64,000 nucleotides of DNA from Mycolicibacterium tusciae (GCF_002086795.1 NZ_MVIM01000004.1:62001-126000); one strand, 5' to 3'. Positions 17,940-27,856 are shown, numbered from the stretch's first letter. Made by a program: numbers and translations. The notes: generated by a model from the letters alone, not told the origin.

Positions 17940-19886
17940 GTGGGGGCCAACGGCAACGGGGCCAACCCGGGCACCAGACAGAAGCTCGAAAAGGTCGTCA
18001 TTCGTTTCGCGGGCGACTCCGGTGACGGCATGCAGCTCACTGGTGACCGCTTCACCTCCGAGGCCGCACTCTTCGGCAATGACCTTGCGACGCAACCGAA
18101 TTACCCCGCGGAGATCCGCGCACCACAGGGCACGCTGCCCGGGGTGTCGTCCTTCCAGATCCAGATCGCCGACTACGACATCCTGACCGCGGGCGACCGT
18201 CCCGACGTTCTCGTCGCGATGAACCCCGCTGCGCTGATGGCCAACGTTTCCGACCTGCCCCGCGGCGGGCTGATCATCGCAAACTCCGATGAATTCACCA
18301 AGCGCAATCTGGCGAAAGTCGGCTACGAGGGCAATCCCCTGGAGAACGACGACCTGTCCGACTACGTCGTGCAGGCGGTGCCGATGACCACGCTGACACT
18401 GGGTGCGGTCGAGGAGATCGGCGCGTCGAAGAAGGACGGCCAGCGCGCCAAGAACATGTTCGCTCTCGGTCTGCTGTCGTGGATGTACGGCCGTGAGCTC
18501 GAGCACAGCGAGGCGTTCATCCGCGACAAGTTCGCCCGCAAGCCCGACATCGCCGAGGCCAACGTGCTGGCGTTGAAGGCCGGCTGGAATTACGGCGAAA
18601 CCACCGAGGCGTTCGCGGGCAGTGTCTACGAGGTCGCGCCCGCCAAGCTCAAGAGCGGTGAGTACCGCCAGATTTCGGGTAACACCGCGCTGGCCTACGG
18701 CATCGTGGCTGCGGGTCATCTGAGTGATCTGCAGGTGGTGCTCGGCACCTACCCGATCACCCCGGCGTCGGACATCCTGCACGAGCTGTCCAAGCACAAG
18801 AACTTCAACGTGCTGACCTTCCAGGCCGAGGACGAGATCGCCGGCATCGGTGCGGCCATCGGCGCGTCGTACGGCGGTGCGCTGGGCGTCACCAGCACCT
18901 CCGGACCCGGCATCTCACTGAAGTCGGAGGCCATGGGTCTCGCGGTGATGACCGAGCTGCCGCTGATCGTCATCGACGTGCAACGCGGCGGCCCCTCGAC
19001 GGGTCTGCCGACCAAGACCGAACAGGCCGACCTGCTTCAGGTGCTCTTCGGGCGCAACGGCGAATCGCCGGTCGCGGTGGTGGCGCCGAGGTCCCCGTCG
19101 GACTGCTTCGACGTCGCCGTCGAGGCCGTCCGCATCGCCATCAACTACCACACTCCCGTGATCATCCTGTCCGACGGCGCGATCGCGAACGGCTCTGAAC
19201 CGTGGCAGATTCCGGACGTCAGCACCTACGAGAAGATCGAGCACACCTTCGCCAAGACGGGTGAGCCCTTCCAGCCGTACGCGCGAGACCCCGAGACGCT
19301 GGCCCGCCAGTTCGCGGTGCCGGGCACTCCAGGCCTCGAGCACCGCATCGGCGGGCTGGAAGCGGCCAACGGCTCGGGCAACATTTCCTACGAGCCGAAG
19401 AACCACGACCTGATGGTGCGGCTGCGCCAAGCCAAAGTCGACGGCATCACCGTGCCGGACCTCGAGGTCGACGACCCCACCGGCGACGCGGAGCTGTTGA
19501 TGCTCGGCTGGGGGAGCAGCTACGGCCCCATCGGCGAAGCCTGCCGTCGCGCGCGGCGTAAGGGCATCAAAGTGGCCCAGGCGCACCTGCGCAATCTGAG
19601 CCCTTTCCCCGCCAACTTGGGCGAGGTGCTGCGGCGCTACCCCAACGTGGTGTTGCCGGAGATGAACCTCGGCCAGCTGGCGCTGCTGCTGCGCGGCAAG
19701 TACCTGGTCGACATTCAGTCCGTGACCAAGGTGGAGGGTATGGCGTTCCTCGCCGACGAGGTGGAGGGCATCATCGATGCCGCGCTCGACGGAACGCTGG
19801 GCGACAAGGAAATTGACAAGGCCAAATTCGCGCGGCTCGCTGCGGCCACCATCGAAACCGAAACTGGCGTGGGAGCAATCGCATGA
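17940..19886 (+). CDS. korA: 2-oxoglutarate:ferredoxin oxidoreductase, alpha (fused gamma-alpha) subunit
   Basis: Catalyses, with KorB, the CoA-dependent oxidation of 2-oxoglutarate to succinyl-CoA, passing electrons to ferredoxin. The 648-residue chain starts with the gamma domain (RFAGDSGDGMQLTGDRFT) and continues with the pyruvate/ketoacid:ferredoxin oxidoreductase alpha domain (GTYPITPASDILHELS, TSTSGPGISLKSEAMGLA). This fusion is the form known from mycobacteria (Rv2455c). The GTG at 17940 has a purine-rich ribosome-binding site. korB overlaps its stop (ATGA), so the two subunits are made in equal amounts. Confidence 0.96.
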   Translation: MGANGNGANPGTRQKLEKVVIRFAGDSGDGMQLTGDRFTSEAALFGNDLATQPNYPAEIRAPQGTLPGVSSFQIQIADYDILTAGDRPDVLVAMNPAALMANVSDLPRGGLIIANSDEFTKRNLAKVGYEGNPLENDDLSDYVVQAVPMTTLTLGAVEEIGASKKDGQRAKNMFALGLLSWMYGRELEHSEAFIRDKFARKPDIAEANVLALKAGWNYGETTEAFAGSVYEVAPAKLKSGEYRQISGNTALAYGIVAAGHLSDLQVVLGTYPITPASDILHELSKHKNFNVLTFQAEDEIAGIGAAIGASYGGALGVTSTSGPGISLKSEAMGLAVMTELPLIVIDVQRGGPSTGLPTKTEQADLLQVLFGRNGESPVAVVAPRSPSDCFDVAVEAVRIAINYHTPVIILSDGAIANGSEPWQIPDVSTYEKIEHTFAKTGEPFQPYARDPETLARQFAVPGTPGLEHRIGGLEAANGSGNISYEPKNHDLMVRLRQAKVDGITVPDLEVDDPTGDAELLMLGWGSSYGPIGEACRRARRKGIKVAQAHLRNLSPFPANLGEVLRRYPNVVLPEMNLGQLALLLRGKYLVDIQSVTKVEGMAFLADEVEGIIDAALDGTLGDKEIDKAKFARLAAATIETETGVGAIA

Positions 19887-20953
19887 CCGACCTAATTGGT
19901 GCAGATCTCGGACTGACGGCTGGAACCAGCCTGGTCCCGACGACCGACGAGCCGCAGAAGTCGAAGGACTTCACCAGCGACCAGGAAGTCCGCTGGTGCC
20001 CTGGCTGCGGCGACTACGTCATCCTCAATACGATCCGCAACTTCCTGCCCGAGCTCGGGCTGCGTCGCGAGAACATTGCGTTCGTCAGCGGTATCGGCTG
20101 CTCGAGCCGATTCCCGTACTACCTGCAGACCTACGGATTCCACTCGATCCACGGGCGCGCGCCGACGATCGCGACGGGACTGGCGCTGGCCCGCCAAGAC
20201 CTGTCGGTGTGGGTCGTCACCGGTGACGGCGACGCGCTGTCGATCGGCGGCAACCATCTGATCCATGCGCTACGTCGCAACGTCAATCTGACGATCCTGC
20301 TGTTCAACAACCGGATCTACGGTCTGACCAAGGGGCAGTACTCGCCGACGTCAGAGACGGGCAAGGTCACCAAGTCGACCCCGATGGGTTCGCTGGACTA
20401 CCCGTTCAATCCGGTGTCATTGGCGCTCGGTGCCGAGGCGACATTCGTTGGCCGCGCCCTGGACTCCGACCGCAAGGGCCTGTCCGAGGTGCTTCGTGGC
20501 GCTGCCGAGCACCGCGGCGCCGCGCTCGTCGAGATCATGCAGGACTGCCCGATCTTCAACGACGGCTCGTTCGACGCGCTGCGCAAGGAAGGCGCCGAGG
20601 AGCGGCTCATCAACCTGACCCACGGCGAGCCCATCACCTTCGGCGGCGATGGCGAATACTGCGTCGTCAAGTCGGGCTACGGGCTCGAGGTCGCCAAGAC
20701 GGCCGATGTGTCGGCCGACGAGATCGTCGTCCACGACGCGCAGCTGGAGGATCCGGCATACGCGTTCGCGCTGTCGCGGCTCTCCGAGCAGAACCTCGAC
20801 CACATGGTGATGGGGATCTTCCGGAAGGTCAGCAAGCCGACCTACGACGACGCCGCCCGCCAGCAGGTCGCCGCGGCGCGCGATGCCAAGCCGCACGACA
20901 CGGCCGCGTTGCAGTCGCTGCTCCGGGGCAAAGACACCTGGACCGTCGACTAA
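19883..20953 (+). CDS. korB: 2-oxoglutarate:ferredoxin oxidoreductase, beta (thiamine-binding) subunit
   Basis: The beta subunit binds thiamine diphosphate and a 4Fe-4S cluster. The 356-residue protein has Cys39-x2-Cys42 (WCPGCGDY), further Cys73 (SGIGCSSR), the thiamine motif [12 protein letters not shown] (114-125) and the NN pair at 142-143. The ATG at 19883 overlaps the korA stop. It is the orthologue of Rv2454c. Its TAA stop also forms the first bases of the predicted -10 of mobA (see finding). Confidence 0.96.
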   Translation: MTDLIGADLGLTAGTSLVPTTDEPQKSKDFTSDQEVRWCPGCGDYVILNTIRNFLPELGLRRENIAFVSGIGCSSRFPYYLQTYGFHSIHGRAPTIATGLALARQDLSVWVVTGDGDALSIGGNHLIHALRRNVNLTILLFNNRIYGLTKGQYSPTSETGKVTKSTPMGSLDYPFNPVSLALGAEATFVGRALDSDRKGLSEVLRGAAEHRGAALVEIMQDCPIFNDGSFDALRKEGAEERLINLTHGEPITFGGDGEYCVVKSGYGLEVAKTADVSADEIVVHDAQLEDPAYAFALSRLSEQNLDHMVMGIFRKVSKPTYDDAARQQVAAARDAKPHDTAALQSLLRGKDTWTVD

Positions 20954-20966
20954 TCTCACTGACGTG
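20951..20966 (+). promoter_or_regulatory. Predicted leaderless promoter of mobA, -10 overlapping the korB stop
   Basis: TAATCT begins on the korB TAA stop, is followed by 7 nt (CACTGAC) and then the mobA GTG. There is no ribosome-binding site in the 10-nt gap. The TANNNT hexamer at this distance from an RTG start is the mycobacterial pattern for transcription starting at the first base of the start codon. Confidence 0.55.
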
Positions 20967-21554
20967 ACGTCCCCCGTACCGCTTGCAGCGGTCATTCTGG
21001 CCGGCGGGGCTTCCCGTCGAATGGGCCGCGACAAGGCCACCGTCATGTTCGACGGCCAAACCCTCGTCGAGCGGATGGTGTCAGCCGTCAGCCCGAGATG
21101 TGCACCCGTGTTCGTCGTCGCCGCCCCGGGTCAGGCGTTGCCGACCCTGGACGCGCACATCCTGCGGGACGACATCCGGGGCGTGGGGCCACTGCTGGCA
21201 ACAGGCCGCGGGTTGCGTGCCGCCGCGGACGCCGGCCTCGAGCTCGCCTTCGTCTGCGCCGTCGACATGCCCCTGCTGTCGGCCGATCTGATCGACGAAC
21301 TCGACGGTCCGGCCGTCCGACTCGGGGCCGACGTCGTGCTGCCGTGGGACGGTCGCACCCACTATCTCGCCGGGATCTACCGCACCAGCCTGCATGAGCG
21401 GGTGTCCGAACTCGTCGACGCGGGGGAGCGCAGCATGCGCGCCCTGGTCGAGAGCGTCGACACCCAGCGGGTGGTCATGCCCGAGCAGGCGTCGCTGACC
21501 AACGTCAACACGGTCGCCGAGCTTCGGGCCACGGCGTCCTCTCGAATCGCCTAG
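20964..21554 (+). CDS. mobA: Molybdenum cofactor guanylyltransferase
   Basis: MobA-type nucleotidyltransferase that attaches GMP to molybdopterin. The 196-residue protein has the signature [14 protein letters not shown] (12-25) for GTP binding and VDMPLLS around residue 102 for metal and nucleotide contact. I chose the GTG at 20964, 10 nt after korB. The frame is open into korB but that part has no MobA similarity. Orthologue of Rv2453c, in the same position after korB. It probably has its own leaderless promoter. Confidence 0.92.
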   Translation: MTSPVPLAAVILAGGASRRMGRDKATVMFDGQTLVERMVSAVSPRCAPVFVVAAPGQALPTLDAHILRDDIRGVGPLLATGRGLRAAADAGLELAFVCAVDMPLLSADLIDELDGPAVRLGADVVLPWDGRTHYLAGIYRTSLHERVSELVDAGERSMRALVESVDTQRVVMPEQASLTNVNTVAELRATASSRIA

Positions 21555-21598
21555 CAAATTCGAAAATTCAAGTCCATTTAATTCGCCACCTATCGGAA

Positions 21599-21620
21599 GC
21601 AATTCGGTGCACCGAATTGC
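21599..21620. repeat. 22-bp perfect palindrome after mobA
   Basis: The 11-base half-site GCAATTCGGTG is followed directly by its reverse complement. It sits 45 nt after the mobA stop. There is no loop and no long T-tract, so it looks more like a protein-binding site than a standard terminator, although a transcript could fold into a hairpin here. Confidence 0.6.
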
Positions 21621-22196
21621 GTCGATATTTCTCCGTGATATAGACCCCATCGACAGTGGCACCCGGTAGCCGAGGAAAGTCGAGTATCGCCGGGCGGCAA
21701 CTCAGATATCTTGTCCAACAGGAACTTTCGAATTCATCGACTGGGCGGTACGCGCCAATTCGATCGCGGATCGGGTCGAATTTCGTTCTCGGGCAGCGCC
21801 GTGGGTGAATGGGACGTCGCTACCCGTGACGTCCCTTTGCCCTTCCCGCCGGCGGCGGGCAACGGTAAGGGTGTTCTCGGCACATTGCGGTCCAGGCTGG
21901 GCATCCGAGACACGCGTAATGTGCTGTAGCACAGTACTTTCAAGCTATCGAGCGCTTTCAATTCCGGAATGCCCATCGATTGGTGTGTGCAGCTGCGAGA
22001 CGACGCTGTGCATCAAATGTCAAGGGGGGCTGGGCATTGGCGCTAATGCGCTGCACTCTCGCGTCATCGGTGATACCAGCGAACCGATCGACCGATGATG
22101 GCGTGCACCAGCGACTTCTCCACTCATGCTGGATGTTTCGCTGCGAAAGTGGGGGTTCTGAGCGTCAGAGATGGTGGGCTGGGTCACAAATTACCA

Positions 22197-22210
22197 GTGA
22201 GATGGCTCAC
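22197..22210. promoter_or_regulatory. CRP-like binding site
   Basis: The sequence GTGAGATGGCTCAC matches GTGA-N6-TCAC, the core of the mycobacterial CRP consensus, and is flanked by further TCAC and GTGA words (TCACA about 9 nt before its GTGA, GGTGA just after). It lies about 390 nt upstream of the first rpf start. CRP (Rv3676) control of an rpf gene is known in M. tuberculosis; its use at this site is inference. Confidence 0.4.
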
Positions 22211-22219
22211 GGTGATCAG

Positions 22220-22246
22220 CCGAAGCTGTGAAATCCTCAGCTTCGG
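22220..22246. ncRNA. Perfect 9-bp hairpin in the rpf upstream region, candidate small RNA or leader element
   Basis: CCGAAGCTG and its exact complement CAGCTTCGG are separated by a 9-nt loop (TGAAATCCT). The hairpin begins 10 nt after the CRP-like site. No gene surrounds it and no T-tract follows, so it may be part of a structured leader or small RNA rather than a terminator. Confidence 0.3.
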
Positions 22247-22448
22247 GAAACGTGCGGATGACCTGCGCAGACGTTCGGCTTAGCCCAGCGTGATCAGTCC
22301 GTGATCTGACCGCGACACGATCTTGACCGAAATTACTTTCGCCCAATCGGTTTGTACGGTCCTAATCGGCTTCTCAGGGAGCAAATAACTCAAAAACCAC
22401 GAAACCTGCGTGTGAGTGGGGCCGAGCGGTCATTACGCAACCGACGGC

Positions 22449-22923
<475 letters not shown>

Positions 22924-22945
22924 TAATTGGGTAGGACCCCCCGTT

Positions 22946-22982
22946 GAGGCGGTGTTCAGGCGAAAGGCCTGGACACCGCCTC
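22946..22982 (+). terminator. Intrinsic terminator after the first rpf gene
   Basis: A 16-bp stem beginning GAGGCGGTGT has only one G-U wobble and a 5-nt loop (GAAAG). It is followed by TTCTTTCTC. It starts 23 nt after the rpf stop and is one of the strongest terminator-like structures in the window. It separates the two rpf genes into independent units. Confidence 0.9.
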
Positions 22983-23047
22983 TTCTTTCTCAGAGGCCTC
23001 TTACGCCAATTAAGTAACGATTAAAACTTTTGACGCTTACGTAACAC

Positions 23048-23061
23048 GTGACCTTCCTCAC
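23048..23061. promoter_or_regulatory. CRP-like site upstream of the second rpf gene
   Basis: GTGACCTTCCTCAC matches GTGA-N6-TCAC exactly; only the outermost T and A of the full consensus differ. It lies about 86 nt upstream of the ATG, a suitable place for promoter control. CRP regulation of rpfA is known for M. tuberculosis, which makes the site plausible. Confidence 0.5.
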
Positions 23062-23116
23062 CCGAAACACCGGATAGCCGCATCGAAGCAAGCACAGCGC
23101 TTCGCGCGGGCCTTGA

Positions 23117-23626
<510 letters not shown>

Positions 23627-23640
23627 CCTCGAGGCTGATC

Positions 23641-24807
23641 TCAGACCGGCTGGACGTCGCGGTCGGTAGGTAGCGCGAACGCCGAGCGGGCCGCGACCGT
23701 GGCCAAGTGCCGCGTGACCAGCGCTTCGGGGCCCAGGACGCTCGCGCGGGCGAACGCAGCGCTGAGCAGCGGCGGCAGGTTCACAATCCGGCCGATCGTC
23801 TTGGACTCCCGCACCAGCGAGCGCACCCGAGGGCTGCGGAACGCCGCGAACCGGCTGAACGCGGTGCTCAGATCGGCGCTCCTGTCGACGAAGGAAGCCA
23901 GGATTGCCGCGTCCTCGAGCCCCTGGCAGCCGCCCTGACCCAGATGTGGCCGCATCGGATGAGCCGCGTCACCGACCGCCACGATGGTTCCCCTGGCCCA
24001 CTGCCGTGCCGGGTCACGGTCGTAAAGGTCGTTGCGCAACACACGGGCCGGATCCGTGGCGGCCAGCACTGCGGGGATGGGCTCCGCCCACGCACCGAAT
24101 TTGGCCTTCAGGTAGTTGAGCTCGCCCTGCGGCGCGCTGCGTCCTTCGGACGTGCGTTCGGTGGCGAACCAATAGGTGCTGTCCCCGCCGAGGGGCACGT
24201 GGCCGAACTCGACCGCGGGGCCGAGGACCTCGCCTGCGAAGTCGGGGTCGATCGTGCACTCGGCCACCCCCCGCCACGCCGTGTAACCGACATAGCGGTT
24301 ACCCAACGGGCCGTTCAGATGGCGCGCCACCATCGAATGCGTGCCGTCCGCGCCGACGACCGCATCGGCCTGAACGGTGGTCGAGTCCGAGAGGCTCACC
24401 TGTACACCGTCGGCGGTGGCCACCAGGGAGCGGGCCGCGAGCCCGTATCGCAGGGTGCCCTCGGCAAGCCGGCCGGCCAGCACCGACGTCAGGACATTCC
24501 GGTGGATCACCACCAGCGGTTCACCGAGCGCCTCGACCAGTCGCTGCGGCGACGGGTGGCGCAGCCAGGTCCCGTCACGCCAGCGCATCGCCCCAGCGGT
24601 GATCCGGCCGCCCGCGCCGCGGACCGCGTCGCCCAGGCCGATTTCGTCGAGGGCGGCCAGTGCGTTGGGCCAGATGCTGATGCCCGCGCCGGATGAGGTG
24701 TCGGTGCGCTCCTCGATGACCGAGACGTCGTGGCCGTGCTGTTGGAGCGCGTTGGCGGTCGCCAGTCCGGCGATGCCCGCCCCGATCACCAGGATCCGCT
24801 TCGGCAT
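23641..24807 (-). CDS. FAD-dependent aromatic-type monooxygenase
   Basis: A 388-residue flavoprotein of the group A (p-hydroxybenzoate/salicylate hydroxylase-like) family. It has the Rossmann GAGIAGL (9-15), the DG motif VVGADGTHS, and the FAD-ribityl motif VAVGDAAHPMRPHLGQGG. It uses NAD(P)H and O2 to hydroxylate an unknown substrate. The ATG at 24807 was chosen: the longer frame adds an Arg/Ser-rich leader, and a TACGTT hexamer 6 nt before this ATG suggests a leaderless start. The thioesterase gene lies upstream on the same strand. Its stop faces the second rpf gene. Confidence 0.9.
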   Translation of the reverse strand: MPKRILVIGAGIAGLATANALQQHGHDVSVIEERTDTSSGAGISIWPNALAALDEIGLGDAVRGAGGRITAGAMRWRDGTWLRHPSPQRLVEALGEPLVVIHRNVLTSVLAGRLAEGTLRYGLAARSLVATADGVQVSLSDSTTVQADAVVGADGTHSMVARHLNGPLGNRYVGYTAWRGVAECTIDPDFAGEVLGPAVEFGHVPLGGDSTYWFATERTSEGRSAPQGELNYLKAKFGAWAEPIPAVLAATDPARVLRNDLYDRDPARQWARGTIVAVGDAAHPMRPHLGQGGCQGLEDAAILASFVDRSADLSTAFSRFAAFRSPRVRSLVRESKTIGRIVNLPPLLSAAFARASVLGPEALVTRHLATVAARSAFALPTDRDVQPV

Positions 24808-24819
24808 CCGTCGAACGTA
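24805..24819 (-). promoter_or_regulatory. Predicted leaderless promoter of the FAD monooxygenase
   Basis: On the minus strand TACGTT (24819-24814) is followed by 6 nt (CGACGG) and the ATG at 24807. There is no ribosome-binding site. The hexamer fits TANNNT. Confidence 0.4.
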
Positions 24820-24829
24820 GCGCGCGCGC

Positions 24830-25360
24830 CTAGAGATCGAAGATGAGGAGCGTGCTGGTCGCGGTGGCGACAATCGCGCCGGATTCGTCCGTCACAACAC
24901 CGTCGGAGAAGCCGACGCGCGATCCGGTCTTCACCACTGTGCCCACCGCGGTGAGGACGCCGCTGCTCAGGCGTACCGCCTTGAGGTAGTTGACCTTGAT
25001 CTCGATCGAGGTGTAGCCCTTGCCCGCGGGAAGGGTGCTGTGGACGGCGCAGCCTGTCACCGAGTCCAACAGCGTGCAAATCAGCCCGCCGTGAATCGCG
25101 CCGATCGGGTTGTACGCGGATTCGTCCGGCTGGCAGGTGAATACGACTCGACCTTCGTGGGCTTCGGCTATGGCGAACTCCATCAGTCCGCTGATCGGCG
25201 CCTGCGGTAGACGGCCCTCGGCTATCGCCTGCAGGTAGTCCAGACCCGCCATCGTCAGTCCCTTGGCGGTGCTCGGGCCCGGCTCATGCCATGTGATGGT
25301 CTTCGAGCGTTGCGGGCCCCAGTCGGTGCGGGCGTCGTTATCGGTCAGGTCTGCGGTCAT
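24830..25360 (-). CDS. PaaI-family hotdog thioesterase
   Basis: A 176-residue acyl-CoA thioesterase-like protein with a hotdog fold. The motif NPIGAIHGGLICTLLDSVTG carries the family's conserved Gly-Gly and catalytic acid. Strands GYTSIEIKVNYLK and TGSRVGFSDG complete the fold. It has an N-terminal extension of about 60 residues relative to minimal PaaI proteins. The ATG at 25360 overlaps the stop of the HxlR gene (ATGA), so the regulator and thioesterase are co-translated. Confidence 0.87.
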   Translation of the reverse strand: MTADLTDNDARTDWGPQRSKTITWHEPGPSTAKGLTMAGLDYLQAIAEGRLPQAPISGLMEFAIAEAHEGRVVFTCQPDESAYNPIGAIHGGLICTLLDSVTGCAVHSTLPAGKGYTSIEIKVNYLKAVRLSSGVLTAVGTVVKTGSRVGFSDGVVTDESGAIVATATSTLLIFDL

Positions 25361-25755
25361 CGCGTGTCCTTCGATTTGGTCATAGACGGGTAGCGGCGTT
25401 GGCGGTCGGGGTCATCGAGGGCGACGGCGTGCGCCTTGCCCCACTCCAGGAGTGCGTCCAGGACGGGAATCAACTCCTCACCGGGCGCGGTGAGACGGTA
25501 TTCGTATCGCGGGGGAGCGCTTTGGTACTGCGAGCGGGTGACGACATTCGCGTTCTCCAGCGCCTTCAGTCGGGCCGCGATGCGGTCGCGGGGTGCGCCG
25601 GTGCCGCGCACGATGTCGGTGAAGTGGTTGGCGCCCAGCGCGATCTCCCGGATGACGAGCAGCGCCCAGCGTTCTCCGACGACCTCCAACGCCGCGGCGA
25701 TCGGGCATGGCCGACCGGGGAGTGCTGCCAACGGACGTGCGTGCGGCGAGGTCAT
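25357..25755 (-). CDS. HxlR-family winged-helix transcriptional regulator
   Basis: A 132-residue MarR-like HxlR regulator. The typical N-terminal cysteine (Cys17 in RPCPIAAALEVVGERWALLVIREI) may sense electrophiles or redox state. The winged helix continues with NHFTDIVRGTGAPRDRIAARLK and YEYRLTAPGEEL. It precedes the thioesterase and FAD monooxygenase and probably regulates them and itself. The start at 25755 is 99 nt from the divergent S9 peptidase. Confidence 0.9.
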   Translation of the reverse strand: MTSPHARPLAALPGRPCPIAAALEVVGERWALLVIREIALGANHFTDIVRGTGAPRDRIAARLKALENANVVTRSQYQSAPPRYEYRLTAPGEELIPVLDALLEWGKAHAVALDDPDRQRRYPSMTKSKDTR

Positions 25756-25854
25756 GTCGCCAGCGTGCCACGAGTCAGTTTGAAAATCAAACCTACGGTG
25801 CCCAGCGGTCTTGGTGGAGGTCGGGACGCGACGGCGTGTGCTACCAACATGGGC

Positions 25855-27843
25855 ATGACGCAGCCGACGCCGTTCGACGACCTCGACGCCTACGTCGCGT
25901 TGCCCCGTGTCACAGGCCTGGCGGTGTCGGCGGACGGCACCCGCGTCGTGACCACCGTCGCCGAGCTCAACGAGAAGCGCACCGAGTACGTCAGTGCCAT
26001 TTGGGAGCTCGACCCCGCGGCCGGGCAGCCGGCGCGACGGCTGACCCGAGGGGCCAAGGGTGAGTCGTCGCCGGTGTTCACCGCCGACGGCGACGTGCTA
26101 TTCGTGGCTTCCCGGCCCACCGAGGGCGACGACAAGCCGCCCGCGGCGCTGTGGCGCCTGCCCATGGCGGGCGGTGAGGCTTTCGAGGCGCTCGCATTGC
26201 CCGGCGGAATCGAGGCCGTGCGCACCGCCGCCGAGGCGGACCTCGCCGTGGTGCGCGCGCCGGCGATGCCCTCGGCCCGCAGTGTCGACGACGATCGCCG
26301 TCTTCGGGAGCTACGCAAGGACACCAAGGTCACGGCCATCCTGCACACCGGTTACCCGATTCGCCACTGGGACAAGGACCTCGGACCGGGCGTGCCGCAC
26401 CTGTTCGGCACCGGTCTCGATGACGACACCCCGAGGGACCTGACCGAAGCGCCGGGAAGCGCCTTGTGGGACACGGACTTCGATGTCAGTCCCGACGGCC
26501 GGTTCGTCGTCACCGGCTGGCAGCAGCCGGCCGCGGGTGCTGCCAAACATGCCGTTCTGGTGCGAATAGACACCGATAGCGGCGATCGAAGGGTGATCGC
26601 CGACGACCCCGACGGTGACTTGTGGAGCCCGGTGATCTCACCGGATGGATCGTCGGTCGTATACGTCCGCGAATGGTATTCGACGCCCGAGATGGCACCA
26701 CGGATCACACTGCATCACTTGAGATTCGGCGATGATCCGATCGAGATCGCGCCGGACTGGGACCGTTGGGCGACGTCGATGACGTGGTCACGCGACGGCG
26801 CAGCGCTGATCGTCACGGCGGACCAGGACGGCCGAGGTCCGGTCTTCGCGATCGATCCGGCCGATGGCACCGTCATGCAACTGACGCACGACGACTACAC
26901 CTACAGCGACGTCAACACCGCGCCCGGCGGGGTGATCTACGCGCTGCGCAGCTCCTATTCGGCGCCGCCTCATCCGGTGCGCATCGATCCCGACGGGTCG
27001 GTCACCGAGTTGCCCTGTGTCGACCTGCCGCCGCTTCCCGGCACGCTGACCGAGGTCGAGGCGACAGCGACCGACGGCACCCGGGTGCGTTCATGGCTCG
27101 CGCTGCCGGAGGGCGACAGGCCCGCGCCGCTGCTGTTGTGGATTCATGGCGGCCCGCTCGGCAGCTGGAATGTCTGGTCGTGGCGATGGAATCCCTGGTT
27201 GTTGGCCGCGCGGGGCTATGCGGTGTTGCTGCCCGATCCTGGGTTGTCGACGGGGTACGGCCAGGACTTCATCCAGCGAGGGTGGGGTGCGTGGGGAAGC
27301 GCGCCGTACGAGGATCTGATGGCGGCTACGGACGCGGCGTGTGAGCATCCGCGTGTCGATGCCGATCGGACCGCGGCGATGGGCGGATCTTTCGGTGGTT
27401 ACATGGCCAATTGGGTTGCCGGACACACCGATCGGTTTGATGCGATCGTCACGCACGCGAGCCTTTGGGCGCTCGAGCAGTTCGGCACCACCACCGACGC
27501 GTCGTACTACTGGGTGCGGGAGATGACCCCGGAGATGGCGGCGGCGAACTCGCCACACCTCCACGTCGGCCAGATCGCCACCCCGATGCTGGTCATCCAC
27601 GGCGACAAGGACTATCGCGTACCCATCGGCGAAGCGCTGCGCCTCTGGTATCAACTGCTCACCGAATCGCGGCTGCCCGCCGCCGACGACGGCACCAGCC
27701 CGCACCAATTCCTGTACTTCCCGTCCGAGAACCACTGGGTGCTCACCCCTGCGCACGCCAAAATCTGGTACCAGGTGGTACTGGCTTTCCTCAGCCGTCA
27801 CGTGCTCGGTGAGGACGTCGAGCTGCCGGAGACGCTCGGGTAG
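25855..27843 (+). CDS. S9-family (prolyl oligopeptidase-type) peptidase
   Basis: A 662-residue serine peptidase. The N-terminal two thirds form a beta-propeller with repeated blades (for example SPDGSSVVYVREW, DVSPDGRFVVTGW). The C-terminal alpha/beta-hydrolase domain has the nucleophile Ser512 (GGSFGGYMANW), Asp586 (HGDKDYRV) and His627 (SENHWVL). It should cleave short peptides in the cytoplasm, since no signal peptide is seen. ATG codons at 25849 and 25855 are both possible; I chose the second because MTQPTPFDDLDAY is the usual family start. The TAG stop also starts a predicted -10 for the next gene. Confidence 0.9.
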   Translation: MTQPTPFDDLDAYVALPRVTGLAVSADGTRVVTTVAELNEKRTEYVSAIWELDPAAGQPARRLTRGAKGESSPVFTADGDVLFVASRPTEGDDKPPAALWRLPMAGGEAFEALALPGGIEAVRTAAEADLAVVRAPAMPSARSVDDDRRLRELRKDTKVTAILHTGYPIRHWDKDLGPGVPHLFGTGLDDDTPRDLTEAPGSALWDTDFDVSPDGRFVVTGWQQPAAGAAKHAVLVRIDTDSGDRRVIADDPDGDLWSPVISPDGSSVVYVREWYSTPEMAPRITLHHLRFGDDPIEIAPDWDRWATSMTWSRDGAALIVTADQDGRGPVFAIDPADGTVMQLTHDDYTYSDVNTAPGGVIYALRSSYSAPPHPVRIDPDGSVTELPCVDLPPLPGTLTEVEATATDGTRVRSWLALPEGDRPAPLLLWIHGGPLGSWNVWSWRWNPWLLAARGYAVLLPDPGLSTGYGQDFIQRGWGAWGSAPYEDLMAATDAACEHPRVDADRTAAMGGSFGGYMANWVAGHTDRFDAIVTHASLWALEQFGTTTDASYYWVREMTPEMAAANSPHLHVGQIATPMLVIHGDKDYRVPIGEALRLWYQLLTESRLPAADDGTSPHQFLYFPSENHWVLTPAHAKIWYQVVLAFLSRHVLGEDVELPETLG

Positions 27844-27856
27844 CGTCGCGCCCATG
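27841..27856 (+). promoter_or_regulatory. Predicted leaderless promoter overlapping the S9 peptidase stop
   Basis: TAGCGT starts on the TAG stop, followed by 7 nt (CGCGCCC) and the ATG at 27854. There is no ribosome-binding site in the 10-nt gap. Same geometry as the korB/mobA junction. Confidence 0.5.

Noticed and set aside
21711..21929. Small plus-strand frame in the mobA-rpf region
   Set aside because: 72 codons, no ribosome-binding site or recognisable sequence; hairpins run through it.
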